Part shown: one piece after another, positions 1 to 7,630 of the stretch | How positions within the stretch are numbered: position 1 is the first letter of the stretch | Layout: the number at the start of each line of letters is the position of its first letter | Source of the DNA: Nodosilinea sp. PGN35 | GTDB lineage: Bacteria; Cyanobacteriota; Cyanobacteriia; Phormidesmidales; Phormidesmidaceae | Assembly (NCBI RefSeq): GCF_029109325.1 | Contig: NZ_JAQKQJ010000018.1 | Location: 186,001 to 250,000, forward strand | Reading direction: 5' to 3' | DNA: 64,000 nt | Made by a program: the position numbers and the translations under genes | Notes under the pieces: generated by a model | What the model saw: the letters and a program-made list of their open reading frames with translations, nothing else | Told to the model about the DNA's origin: nothing | The model's database searches: none

Positions 1-191
1 TCCTCCAGCTCGCGGCGCAGCACGCGAAAAAAGGCGTCTTCGCTGCCCACCACCGAGGGCTCGCGAATGAGGAACTGGAGAATTTCGAGGAAGTCGGCCA
101 GCCCCTCCAGGGCGATCGGGTCGGCAGCGGCGGCGGGCTGATGCGCCTGGGGGGCAATGAGCTGATCGACAACCAGGTTCAGTGGGCTCAT
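1..191 (-). CDS. Truncated unknown protein, N-terminal part
   Basis: An open frame starts with ATG at 191 on the minus strand and runs off the left edge of the window, so only about 63 N-terminal residues are visible. It begins MSPLNLVVDQLI, has an Ala/Pro-rich linker at about residues 15-24, then a predicted helical stretch rich in Leu and charged residues. It has no stop in the visible part and its codon use matches neighbouring genes. I do not recognise the family and no function can be given. Confidence 0.55.
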   Translation of the reverse strand, partial: MSPLNLVVDQLIAPQAHQPAAAADPIALEGLADFLEILQFLIREPSVVGSEDAFFRVLRRELE

Positions 192-445
192 AGGACAAGG
201 GCCTGCCAGAAGTTTGCCTGTGGTGCTGAAACTGTGACCGGGAGGAGGAGCGTGGGGCGATGGTTAAAGACTGGGCAAGACCCCAGGACGAGGGGCGATC
301 GCCCCTATACCTATGTATCCCAGAACACCGTCCGCATCCCAGAACACTACCCCGAAGCTCCGTGACGTTTGGTGAATCCCAATACAAAACGAGGCGGTCT
401 TTTTGGCGATCGCATAATCCTGCAAACCCCAGTGGAGAACCGGAG

Positions 446-451
446 TATAAT
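446..451 (+). promoter_or_regulatory. Candidate -10 element of the Rrf2 gene
   Basis: A perfect TATAAT lies about 31 bases before the GTG start of the Rrf2 regulator. No convincing -35 is visible, which is common for cyanobacterial promoters. This is a sequence match only. Confidence 0.4.
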
Positions 452-482
452 AGAACCTATCGCTCTTTACCCCCCCTGCCCT

Positions 483-917
483 GTGGATTTGTCGTCTAAA
501 AGTGAATACGCGCTGCTGGCTCTGCTAGAGCTAAGCCCCCACTACGCCAGCGGCGAGCCGCTGCAAATTCGGCAGATTGCCAGCCAGCAAAATATTCCCG
601 ATCGCTACTTAGAGCAGCTGCTGGCCACCCTGCGCCGGGCGGGGCTGGTCAAAAGCCAGCGGGGGGCACGGGGCGGCTACCTGCTGGCCCGTGATCCGTG
701 GAAGATTACCCTCTATGATGTGGTGAGCTGCATCGAAGGGTTTGAACCCCAGCCCGACCCAGCCCAGGGAACCGATACCCCAGAGGCGCGAGTGATTCGA
801 AATGTGTGGGGAGAGGTGCGCCAGGCCGCCGAAGGGGTGCTGCAAAAATGTACTTTGCAAGACCTAGTCGAAAAGCGCAACGCCCAGCAGCAAGTCGACA
901 TTATGTATTACATCTAG
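483..917 (+). CDS. Rrf2-family transcriptional regulator
   Basis: A 144-residue winged-helix regulator of the Rrf2/IscR/CymR family. The GTG at 483 is chosen because it gives the family-typical N-terminus (V/M)DLSSKSEYALLALLEL; the frame is open upstream but that part does not look like the family. The recognition region (QIASQQNIPDRYLEQLL) and wing (KSQRGARGGYLLA) are clear. Only two cysteines are present (in VSCIEG and LQKCTL), not the three-Cys cluster ligand set of IscR, so Fe-S sensing is doubtful. cysK follows after only 23 bases, so the two are probably co-transcribed. In Bacillus the related CymR binds CysK to sense cysteine status; a similar role here is inference. Confidence 0.9.
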   Translation: MDLSSKSEYALLALLELSPHYASGEPLQIRQIASQQNIPDRYLEQLLATLRRAGLVKSQRGARGGYLLARDPWKITLYDVVSCIEGFEPQPDPAQGTDTPEARVIRNVWGEVRQAAEGVLQKCTLQDLVEKRNAQQQVDIMYYI

Positions 918-940
918 GCCCACTACTCTTTTCGACCCCC

Positions 941-1903
941 ATGCGAATCGCCGAAAACGTGACCCAACTGATTGGCCGCACCCCTCTGGTGCAGCTCAAC
1001 CGCATTCCCCAGGAGGCGGGCTGCCTGGCCCGGCTGGTGATCAAGCTGGAGGGCATGAACCCATCCGCCTCCGTCAAAGACCGCATCGGCATCAACATGA
1101 TTGAGGCCGCCGAGGCCGAGGGGCTGATCACCCCCGGCAAAACCACCCTGGTGGAACCCACCTCGGGCAACACGGGCATTGCCCTGGCCATGGCGGCGGC
1201 GGCCAAGGGCTACCGCCTGATTCTCACCATGCCCGAGACGATGAGCTCCGAGCGGCGGGCCATGCTGCGGGCCTACGGGGCCGAGCTGGAGCTGACCCCC
1301 GGCGTGGCCGGCATGTCGGGCTGCATCCAGCGAGCCCAGGACATTCTCGACACCCTGCCCGACGCCTACATGCTGCAACAGTTTCGCAACCCGGCTAACC
1401 CCGACATTCACCGCCGCACCACCGCCGAAGAAATCTGGGCCGACACCGATGGCCAGGTTGACATTTTGGTGGCGGGCGTAGGCACGGGCGGCACCATTAC
1501 CGGCGTGGCCGATGTGCTCAAGCAGCGCAAGCCAGGCTTTAAGGCGATCGCCGTCGAACCCGTCAACAGCCCGGTGCTCTCAGGCGGGCGGCCCGGTTCT
1601 CACAAGATTCAGGGGATTGGGGCGGGGTTTGTGCCCGAAGTGCTGAATGTCGCCCTGATCGACGAAGTGGTGCAGGTGGCCGATGAGGACGCGATCGCCT
1701 ACGGTCGCCGCCTGGCCCGCGAAGAGGGGTTGCTCTCGGGCATTTCCACCGGAGCCGCCGTCAAGGCCGCTGTGGAGGTGGGCCTGCGCCCCGAAAACGA
1801 CGGCAAGCTGATTGTGATCATCCAGCCCAGCTTTGGCGAACGCTACCTGAGCACGCCCCTGTTCCAAGATCCCGAGCTGATGGCCCCGCTGGTGATGAGC
1901 TAG
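941..1903 (+). CDS. cysK: Cysteine synthase A (O-acetylserine sulfhydrylase)
   Basis: A 320-residue PLP enzyme of the cysteine synthase family that makes L-cysteine from O-acetylserine and sulfide in the cytoplasm. The PLP lysine is K46 in PSASVKDRIG, the substrate-binding loop is TSGNTG at 74-79 and the PLP phosphate loop is GTGGT at 181-185. The C-terminal GERYLST block is typical. The ATG at 941 gives the conserved start MRIAENVTQLIGRTPLV; the frame stays open upstream but has no family similarity there. It lies directly downstream of the Rrf2 gene. CysK and CysM cannot be separated with full certainty by eye. Confidence 0.95.
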   Translation: MRIAENVTQLIGRTPLVQLNRIPQEAGCLARLVIKLEGMNPSASVKDRIGINMIEAAEAEGLITPGKTTLVEPTSGNTGIALAMAAAAKGYRLILTMPETMSSERRAMLRAYGAELELTPGVAGMSGCIQRAQDILDTLPDAYMLQQFRNPANPDIHRRTTAEEIWADTDGQVDILVAGVGTGGTITGVADVLKQRKPGFKAIAVEPVNSPVLSGGRPGSHKIQGIGAGFVPEVLNVALIDEVVQVADEDAIAYGRRLAREEGLLSGISTGAAVKAAVEVGLRPENDGKLIVIIQPSFGERYLSTPLFQDPELMAPLVMS

Positions 1904-1934
1904 GGGTTTGCCAAGCCGCAGGTGATAGGTCAGT

Positions 1935-2000
1935 GCGGTAAGCGGTAAGCGGTAAGCGGCAAACCGTGAACCGTGAACCGTAAACCGTGAACCGTAAACC
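1935..2000. repeat. Heptanucleotide tandem repeat
   Basis: Four copies of GCGGTAA (last copy GCGGCAA) are followed directly by five copies of ACCGTGA/ACCGTAA. The two runs are partly complementary, so transcripts could fold back. Heptamer tandem repeats (STRR) are known in cyanobacterial intergenic DNA. It lies between cysK and the endonuclease III gene. Confidence 0.8.
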
Positions 2001-2051
2001 CTATCTATCCGAACCTGTCACAATAGCTGAGTTCTGCAACCCTGTAGCGTA

Positions 2052-2717
2052 GTGACTGCCAAGGAATTTGATATCGATCGGGCGATCGCGCTGCTGCGTA
2101 CGGCGGTGGCCCCGTTTCCCAAAGCTGCTATGTTTCAGCTGGCGGAGGAGGGCTTCGCCACGCTCTACGAGCAGCTGGTCGCCTGCATCATCTCCATTCG
2201 CACCTACGACGAGGTGAGCGTGCCGGTGTCGCAGCGGTTGTTTGCGCGGGCGCGTACACCAAAGCAAATGGTGGAGCTAGCAGTAGACGAGATTCTAACT
2301 CTCATCGACGGTTCCACCTTTGCCGAGAACAAAGCTCCCCAAATCCACCAGATCTCTCAGCAAATTTTGGCTGAATGGGGCGGCACCCTACCCGCCGACC
2401 CCGAGGTGCTGATGCAGTTCAAGGGGGTGGGGCCAAAGTGTGCCCACCTGGCGCTGGGGGTGGCGCTGGGCTACCCCTGCATCAGCGTCGATGTGCACGT
2501 GCACCGGGTCACCAACCGCTGGGGCTATGTGCAAACCAGGTCGCCCGAAAAGACGATGACCGCCCTGGAAGCCAAACTGCCGCAGCAATACTGGGTGGAG
2601 ATCAATCGGCTGCTGGTGCCCTTTGGCAAACACATCTGCACGGGCAACCGACCTAAATGCGGGCGCTGCCCCCTGGCGGACATGTGCGCTCAGGTAGGAG
2701 TCACTGCGGTTCTCTGA
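2052..2717 (+). CDS. Endonuclease III-like DNA glycosylase/AP lyase
   Basis: A 221-residue HhH-GPD protein for base excision repair of oxidised pyrimidines. The helix-hairpin-helix carries the catalytic lysine (K129 in FKGVGPK) and the catalytic aspartate is D147 (SVDVHVHRV). The C-terminal [4Fe-4S] loop has the exact C-X6-C-X2-C-X5-C spacing (C196, C203, C206, C212). The start is GTG at 2052. The hairpin reads GVGPKCAH instead of the GVGRKTAN of classical Nth, so it may be a divergent paralogue. The gene stands alone between the heptamer repeat and a minus-strand cluster. Confidence 0.9.
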   Translation: MTAKEFDIDRAIALLRTAVAPFPKAAMFQLAEEGFATLYEQLVACIISIRTYDEVSVPVSQRLFARARTPKQMVELAVDEILTLIDGSTFAENKAPQIHQISQQILAEWGGTLPADPEVLMQFKGVGPKCAHLALGVALGYPCISVDVHVHRVTNRWGYVQTRSPEKTMTALEAKLPQQYWVEINRLLVPFGKHICTGNRPKCGRCPLADMCAQVGVTAVL

Positions 2718-2786
2718 CGGTGAAGACGACGGCAGGAAAACTTTAATGCTCACCGATGCCTTACGTTTCGCTGCACTAGCGCATTA

Positions 2787-3071
2787 TTAGCCATCCTGTG
2801 CAAGTTCTAGGGCATTGCAAAAGCTGTTGAGACTGCTCAATAAAGCATTGTAATAGGGATACGCATCGTCCCGTTCATTTTGCAGGTGGTCGTACAGCGT
2901 TAGCTCTGGTTCTGAATTTAGGTGGTTTGTAGGAAAGTTTAAGCCTGCTTCAGTTAGCCTTGTCGATGCGATCGCAATCAACAAAGCTCCCACCGTTTTA
3001 GAATTGCCGTTGCGTAAGTCCTCAAGCCCAGGCAAAATCAATTCTGCCCCCGGCAATTCTTGCAAATTCAT
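2787..3071 (-). CDS. Small hypothetical protein paired with nucleotidyltransferase-like gene
   Basis: 94 residues, acidic and predicted helical, with no motif I recognise. Its ATG lies two bases after the TAA of the upstream nucleotidyltransferase-like gene, so the two are translationally linked. Such tight pairing with a nucleotidyltransferase fold recalls toxin-antitoxin or abortive-infection modules, but nothing in this protein itself proves that. Confidence 0.7.
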   Translation of the reverse strand: MNLQELPGAELILPGLEDLRNGNSKTVGALLIAIASTRLTEAGLNFPTNHLNSEPELTLYDHLQNERDDAYPYYNALLSSLNSFCNALELAQDG

Positions 3072-3073
3072 AA

Positions 3074-3613
3074 TTAGCCCTCTGCCAGGAATGCCTGGTC
3101 AATAAAATTATTAACCCTACTCTTCAGGGTGTCAGGGTTAAGAGACGGAAAACGGATTAATTCAGGCTCGATCGCTCTTAGACAATCGCGCAAGTCTTCT
3201 AATGAAAACAGTCCCTGGGCGTACATAGCTCGAACATCGTTGAGATCGCGATCGTATCCTCTTGAGAGTTTAGAAAGTGCTTGGGCAGTAAAATCATAGT
3301 GATAAAACGAAATCTTGCCTCGCTTGCCAATAAACAGGCTTCTATCGCGCCATCCTGGTAGCGGCGGCAAAAAGTCCTGCGGCGAAGCCAGTTCAATATT
3401 AATGTTGAGTTCCTGCTTGAGTTTGGCGATCGCCTGAAAAATTCCTGGCGGTTCAGGGTCTAAACGAATATCAATATCAACGGTGGAACTCCGCCAGCCA
3501 ATCAGTAAAGCACTGGCTCCTCCTGTGAAGTAAATAGAACCCGATCCACGAGCTTCCTTGCCGAGAATTTCCATCAGCTGTTCTATCTTCTTTGGGTCAA
3601 CAGCTGAGCGCAT
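3074..3613 (-). CDS. Nucleotidyltransferase-fold protein (DUF6036-like)
   Basis: 179 residues. Residues of about 28-52 hold the nucleotidyltransferase signature: a Gly-Gly turn (TGGASALLIG) followed by R-S-S-T-V-D-I-D-I, where the two aspartates would bind metal. The rest is helical. This resembles DUF6036/AbiEii-type proteins. The gene is followed at two bases by a 94-residue partner. No substrate can be named; a defence or toxin-antitoxin role is only suggested by the family and pairing. Confidence 0.75.
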   Translation of the reverse strand: MRSAVDPKKIEQLMEILGKEARGSGSIYFTGGASALLIGWRSSTVDIDIRLDPEPPGIFQAIAKLKQELNINIELASPQDFLPPLPGWRDRSLFIGKRGKISFYHYDFTAQALSKLSRGYDRDLNDVRAMYAQGLFSLEDLRDCLRAIEPELIRFPSLNPDTLKSRVNNFIDQAFLAEG

Positions 3614-3648
3614 GCTTGGAGTGAAAATGTATAAGTTTTAAGTAGTGA

Positions 3649-4098
3649 TTAGACATTGCTAATGCCAGCAGGAAAATCTGGCTCAAAGATTTGCTTAAGA
3701 GTGTAAGGACAATCCGTTGGCAAATCAGGATAGTCTAAGGGAGTTTCGCGTACCACCAAATCCAGCCCTGATTCGTAGGCAACAGCGATCGCCTCAGCTA
3801 AGTGAGGTTTGAGGCTGGGGTTCTGCGCCAGCAGCCTTTGGGCAGTTCGCCGCTGTTCACGAATAGTTGCTCTCCAGCTTTTGCTGCGGTGACTGGGTTG
3901 AAAGTCCCATTTAAGTAGATGGCCCAGCAGAACAGCTAGGTGATTCTCTAACTCCTGTCGCTGCTGTTTGCCCAAAGACGCAACTTCCTCTACCAAGTTG
4001 ACCCGATCTAAATGCTTAAAGTCACCTTCTTTGAGGAGCTTAGTTTGCTCTAAGGTCCAGGCGTAGAAGTCAGTTTCATAGAGGTTGGCATGGGTCAT
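3649..4098 (-). CDS. DUF29 family protein
   Basis: 149 residues with the DUF29 pattern found widely in cyanobacteria: N-terminal LYETDFYAWTLEQ, central LVEEVASLGKQQRQELENHL and HLLKW, then the RSKSW motif and EAIAVAYE. The start is the ATG at 4098, preceded by a good ribosome site (GAGAGAGG) a few bases upstream; the frame extends to a TTG further up that lacks such a site. The function of DUF29 is unknown. A paralogue lies at about 12.8-13.2 kb in this window. Confidence 0.9.
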   Translation of the reverse strand: MTHANLYETDFYAWTLEQTKLLKEGDFKHLDRVNLVEEVASLGKQQRQELENHLAVLLGHLLKWDFQPSHRSKSWRATIREQRRTAQRLLAQNPSLKPHLAEAIAVAYESGLDLVVRETPLDYPDLPTDCPYTLKQIFEPDFPAGISNV

Positions 4099-4226
4099 TG
4101 AAACCTCTCTCTCCAATTGCCAATGATTTGACTAAACCGTTTCTAGAAACATCCTTGCTCCCGTCGGAGCTGCCATATTCTGATCATCATACTGGGTGGA
4201 TCTTGACGATGATGTCAGGATCAGCC

Positions 4227-5219
4227 TCAACGCAACCTCACCTGAGCCTGTATGGGCAGGTGGTCTGAGGCTTGGGCAGCCTCGGCTACGACTGCGGCGG
4301 CCACCACCTCCAGAGTAGCAGGGGTGTAAAAGATGTAGTCGAGCACGTACTGGGGCTGGTCGGAGGGAAACGTAAACGACAACGGAGCCGTGGGCAGGGC
4401 CGAGGCCAGCACCGGGGAGTCGAGCAGAAGGTCAATCGATCGCGGCTCGTCGCCCTCGTCGCGGTTGAGGCTGCTGTTGAAGTCGCCCAGCAGCAGCACT
4501 GGATGATCCTCGGCGTAGCCCTCGGCTAGCTCGCGCACCACCTGGGTTTGGCGGCTGCGGGTGGGGGCGTCAAAGGCTTCGAGGTGCACGTTGATCACGA
4601 TCAGGGGTTGGCCAGACACGTCGATTTCGGTGACCTGGGCGACGCGGTCGAGGTAGAGGGCGTTGTAGTAGAACGGATTGGTCGGCACTCGCTCCAGCAC
4701 CAGCCGCTCGTTGCGGCGAATGGGGTAGCGGCTGAGCACCGCTTGCCCGGATATCACCTGCCGGTAGTGGGCCACAGGCGGCCAGTAGGGGAAGGGCACG
4801 TAGCGCTTGTCCCAGTTGACGGCGATCGCCCCAAAGGCCATCTCCAGCGCCGCCGCCACCGCATACTGCTGGTTGAGGTTGAACGATCGGTAGGCGTCAA
4901 AGTCGATCTCTTGCAGCGCCAGAATATCGGGCTCTAGCTCGCCCAGGGCTTTGACGGCGGTAGCCTGATTGCGATCGAACAGCGCCCTGTCGCGCTCGAC
5001 CGCCTGCTGGTTGGTCAACCCCGACAGATAGCCAATGTTGTAGCTGACTACGCTAAGCTGCTCAGGGTTGGCAACGCCGGGGGCGTAGGTCTCGTAAGTT
5101 ACCAGGTTGTCGTAGTCAGCGGCGCGACCGTTGGGAGCGCTGATGTAGACGAAGGTGCCCACCAGCGCCGCTACCGGCAGCCCCAGCGCTAGCGATACAG
5201 CGACAAAAACATTCTTCAT
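4227..5219 (-). CDS. Membrane-anchored endonuclease/exonuclease/phosphatase family protein
   Basis: 330 residues. A hydrophobic segment at about 5-27 is a signal anchor, so the enzyme probably faces the periplasm. The rest is an EEP fold: SYNIG, the metal-binding LQEID, INVHLEA, LLGDFNS and the C-terminal SDHLPI are all in order. The family includes phosphodiesterases and phospholipases as well as nucleases, so the substrate is open. It is divergent from the MFS gene with only 11 bases between the two start codons, so the promoters must lie inside the opposing coding regions. Confidence 0.85.
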   Translation of the reverse strand: MKNVFVAVSLALGLPVAALVGTFVYISAPNGRAADYDNLVTYETYAPGVANPEQLSVVSYNIGYLSGLTNQQAVERDRALFDRNQATAVKALGELEPDILALQEIDFDAYRSFNLNQQYAVAAALEMAFGAIAVNWDKRYVPFPYWPPVAHYRQVISGQAVLSRYPIRRNERLVLERVPTNPFYYNALYLDRVAQVTEIDVSGQPLIVINVHLEAFDAPTRSRQTQVVRELAEGYAEDHPVLLLGDFNSSLNRDEGDEPRSIDLLLDSPVLASALPTAPLSFTFPSDQPQYVLDYIFYTPATLEVVAAAVVAEAAQASDHLPIQAQVRLR

Positions 5220-5230
5220 GGACTAATTTT

Positions 5231-6445
5231 ATGGCCTCCGCTGACCCCTCGCGCCTGCCGCTGCGGTTTTGGATTGCTGCTCTGGTGGCGTTTATCAATG
5301 CGGTGGGGTTTACGCTGATTATTCCGCTGATTTACCCCTATGCGGTGGAGTTTGGCCTCAGCGACTTTCAGGCCAGTTTGCTGACCACGGCCTACGCGGC
5401 GGCGCAGTTTGTGGCCACGCCCATTCTGGGGCGACTCTCCGATCGCATGGGCCGCAAGCCGCTGCTGATTGTCAGCCTGCTGGGCACCGTGGCAGCCAAC
5501 CTGATGGCCGGGCTGGCCCCCGCCGCCTGGATTCTATTTGTGGCCCGGCTGCTCGACGGCATCACGGGCGGCAATACGTCGATCGCCCAGGCGATCGTCA
5601 GCGACATCACCACGCCTGAGCAGCGGGCGCGGGCCTACGGCATTTTTGGGGCGGTGTTTCGGCTGGGGTTTGTGGTGGGGCCGCCGCTGAGCTACGTGGC
5701 CCAGCTGGTGCCACCGCTGCCGGGGTTCACCAATCTGGGTATGGGGTTTTTGTTTTCGGCGGCGATCGCCCTATTGGCCACCGCCCTCTGCCTGGTGCTG
5801 CTGCCCGAAACCCTGGCAACCGGCTCCAGCAAGTTTCAGTTTTCCTGGCGCGATTTTGGCTTTGGCCGCCTGGCCCGCTCCGCCACCGACCGGCGCTTTG
5901 GCCGCATCTTCTGGCTGACCTTCTTTAGCGGCTTTACCTTTACGATCTTTACCTTTGCCTTTCAGCCGTTCTTTCTGCGGGTGCTGGGGCAAGATGCCCG
6001 CAACCTGGCGATCATGTTTGCGGCGGTGGGCATCATTGGCTTTGTCACCCAGGTGTTTGCCCTGGAGCCACTGCGGCGACGGTTTGCTCTGGTGCAGATT
6101 TTGGCGGGGGCGCTGGCGGCGCGGGGAATTTTGTTTTTGCTGATGCCCGCGTTTCCCAATATTGTGGCGTTTGTGGCGATCGCCGTGGTCTTTAGCGCCG
6201 TCAACTCGTTCCCCATGCCGCTGATCGATGCCCTGCTGTCGCTCAACAGCGGCCCCCGCGAACAGGGCGAAGTGATGGGGCTAAACGCCTCGTACCTGAG
6301 CATTTCCAATGCGATCGGCCCGGCCACGGCGGGGTTGCTGGTCAGCGTCAGCTACAGCTTCCCCTTTTGGATCGCGGGAGGGCTGACGCTGCTGACCGCC
6401 TGGTTTGCCATGACGCTATCGGGGCGCGGCACGGCAAAAGCCTGA
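5231..6445 (+). CDS. MFS transporter (TetA-like, 12 TM)
   Basis: 404 residues with twelve predicted membrane segments. The loop after TM2 has the MFS motif A (GRLSDRMGRKPLLI), and TM4-5 carry the RLLDGITGGNTSIAQA and GFVVGPPLS motifs typical of the drug:H+ antiporter-1 (TetA/MdtG) group. It probably exports small molecules by proton antiport; the substrate is unknown. Its start is 11 bases from that of the divergent EEP phosphatase gene. Confidence 0.88.
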   Translation: MASADPSRLPLRFWIAALVAFINAVGFTLIIPLIYPYAVEFGLSDFQASLLTTAYAAAQFVATPILGRLSDRMGRKPLLIVSLLGTVAANLMAGLAPAAWILFVARLLDGITGGNTSIAQAIVSDITTPEQRARAYGIFGAVFRLGFVVGPPLSYVAQLVPPLPGFTNLGMGFLFSAAIALLATALCLVLLPETLATGSSKFQFSWRDFGFGRLARSATDRRFGRIFWLTFFSGFTFTIFTFAFQPFFLRVLGQDARNLAIMFAAVGIIGFVTQVFALEPLRRRFALVQILAGALAARGILFLLMPAFPNIVAFVAIAVVFSAVNSFPMPLIDALLSLNSGPREQGEVMGLNASYLSISNAIGPATAGLLVSVSYSFPFWIAGGLTLLTAWFAMTLSGRGTAKA

Positions 6446-6447
6446 GA

Positions 6448-6735
6448 ATGGTTGACCAAGACTATAGAATTGAGCTAGTTCAAGTTCGGCGTTGGCTAGC
6501 GACCTATGCTGATTTGAGGGTTTTAGAAGTGTGGGTGTATGACGGCACTACCCTATCGCTTCAACAGCTGCAAAACCAGGATTATGTAACGGCTTCCTCT
6601 AACCAGTTTTTTCCTAACTTGCCGATCGCTGAAATTGCTGGCTTTCTGCAACAGGATGAAACGGTAGATTATTTAGAACTGGTAAAAACCTTCCGCGCCT
6701 GGGTCAAAGGTCAAATCAAAAGTCAGGCAGGCTAA
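6448..6735 (+). CDS. Uma2-like C-terminal fragment
   Basis: 95 residues, ATG two bases after the MFS stop. The second half (VWVYDGTTLSL, FFPNLPI, FLQQDETVDYLELVKTFRAWV) resembles the C-terminus of cyanobacterial Uma2 (DUF820) nuclease-fold proteins, but the catalytic core is absent, so this looks like a detached remnant or a small stand-alone protein. The TAA stop lies inside the 7-base core site at one end of the attC element. It faces the integron cassette gene tail to tail. Confidence 0.55.
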   Translation: MVDQDYRIELVQVRRWLATYADLRVLEVWVYDGTTLSLQQLQNQDYVTASSNQFFPNLPIAEIAGFLQQDETVDYLELVKTFRAWVKGQIKSQAG

Positions 6736-6812
6736 CGGCAAAGTGCAGCGGCGGTAGATAACCTTGCACCTTGCAGCAGCTCTTGTCTGTCCGCTGCCAC
6801 GCAGTGTTAGGC
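6730..6812 (-). other. attC: Integron attC recombination site
   Basis: Read on the minus strand, the element starts with the core R'' GCCTAAC (fits RYYYAAC), a 5-base spacer, then L'' GTGGCAGCGG. It ends with L' CCGCTGCAC, a 6-base spacer and R' GTTAGCC (one mismatch to GTTRRRY). L'' has one extra G compared with L', which is the extrahelical base that sets attC polarity. The total of 83 bases and the variable centre fit known attC sites. The stop codon of the methyltransferase gene (TAA) is part of R'', as in many gene cassettes. Seen directly; not tested for recombination. Confidence 0.85.
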
Positions 6813-7455
6813 ATCAATTTTTTCGCCTCGCTTTTTTCGCCATCTATATTTGCTCTGATATTCACGGCGCTGTTTCGTGACTTCATGCAAAACTATTCCT
6901 GAGGTTGTGCCCAAATTCAGACTCTCGATCATGCCAAACATAGGGATGCTCACGCACATTTCACTGTGCTGTATGGCTAAGTCACTTATGCCCCTAGCCT
7001 CATTGCCGAACCACACAGCCAACTTGGTATAGATGGTGTAGTCAGCTTCATCTAAGACGACATTTTTCATCCCCTTTATGTGTGGAGATGTGACGATAGA
7101 CACGAATCGGTTTTTCTCTAAGTGCTCAAGACAGGCTTCGGTGCTATCAAATCTTTTGACAAAGCTCCATTTAATTGCCGATACAGAAGTTTTTGAAAGT
7201 GATTTTTGCTCCCGCATTTCTTGCCAATCGTTAGGCAATGCTCCCCTTGGATCTACGACGTATACCTTTTCTACTCCTAAGGCGTTTACATTTCTTATAA
7301 CCGTACCGATATTCTTTATATCACTTGGATCTTCGATAACAGTGATTAAGTTCTTGCATCTGTAAGGCTTTATCTCTTCCGCACGTTGTCGGATCGAACT
7401 CTTTTGCTTTTCTTCTTTTTCCATAGGTTTTCGATTGTATTGCTTTGATGTCTAA
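6736..7455 (-). mobile_element. Single integron gene cassette (TrmH-type cargo)
   Basis: The cassette runs on the minus strand from the TT of the attI-side core GTTAGAC to the G of the attC R' core. It is about 720 bases long, holds one gene that begins 31 bases in and ends in attC, and is oriented away from intI, which is the classical integron layout. Its composition is clearly more AT-rich than the flanking chromosome. Only one cassette is seen; beyond attC the ordinary chromosome resumes. Confidence 0.8.
6807..7424 (-). CDS. SpoU/TrmH-family RNA 2'-O-methyltransferase (cassette gene)
   Basis: 205 residues with the three SPOUT motifs: motif 1 IKNIGTVIRNVNALGV (N and R that bind substrate), motif 2 WFGNEARGIS and motif 3 IPMFGMIESLNLGTTSG. 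The deep trefoil knot that binds S-adenosylmethionine should therefore be intact. The N-terminus is short and charged, and the C-terminus is very basic (RRKK-type), fitting RNA binding. The target tRNA or rRNA base is unknown; the TrmH group modifies G18 of tRNA, but related cassette proteins could differ. It is much richer in A and T than its neighbours and lies between attI and attC, so it was acquired by transfer. Confidence 0.88.
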   Translation of the reverse strand: MEKEEKQKSSIRQRAEEIKPYRCKNLITVIEDPSDIKNIGTVIRNVNALGVEKVYVVDPRGALPNDWQEMREQKSLSKTSVSAIKWSFVKRFDSTEACLEHLEKNRFVSIVTSPHIKGMKNVVLDEADYTIYTKLAVWFGNEARGISDLAIQHSEMCVSIPMFGMIESLNLGTTSGIVLHEVTKQRREYQSKYRWRKKRGEKIDA

Positions 7456-7520
7456 CAATTTATTGGACTGATCTAATCTGCCTATATGCCCAATATGGGG
7501 TAGATAGGCAGATTATCTGC
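7450..7520 (-). other. attI: Candidate attI site
   Basis: On the minus strand the core GTTAGAC (7456-7450) fits GTTRRRY and marks the cassette boundary nearest intI. The preceding bases (CAATAAATT) resemble the AT-rich L/R spacer of simple integrase sites. It lies between the cassette gene and the intI start, where attI is expected. The outer limit is set loosely because accessory integrase-binding sites cannot be defined by eye. Confidence 0.6.
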
Positions 7521-7610
7521 CGCATAATCACCCTTGGGGGGTAGATAGACGGCGAATAATCTGCATATTAGCCCTCTCAGGGGTAGATAGGCAGATAAGA
7601 TCTGCATATC
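7497..7610. repeat. Three direct repeats upstream of intI
   Basis: The core GGGGTAGATAG occurs at 7497, 7537 and 7580, so copies are spaced 40 and 43 bases apart. Each is followed by a dyad based on GCAGAT/ATCTGC; the first is nearly perfect (GGCAGAT, one base, ATCTGCC), the third has a three-base centre and the middle one is degenerate. They could be accessory integrase-binding sites of attI or operators for intI. Confidence 0.75.
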
Positions 7611-7630
7611 TTCCACTTCTCTCTGGAGTT

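Noticed and set aside
7497..7610. Possible CRISPR array upstream of intI
   Set aside because: Only three degenerate copies, and the intervening DNA is partly repeated as well; better explained as integrase or regulator sites.
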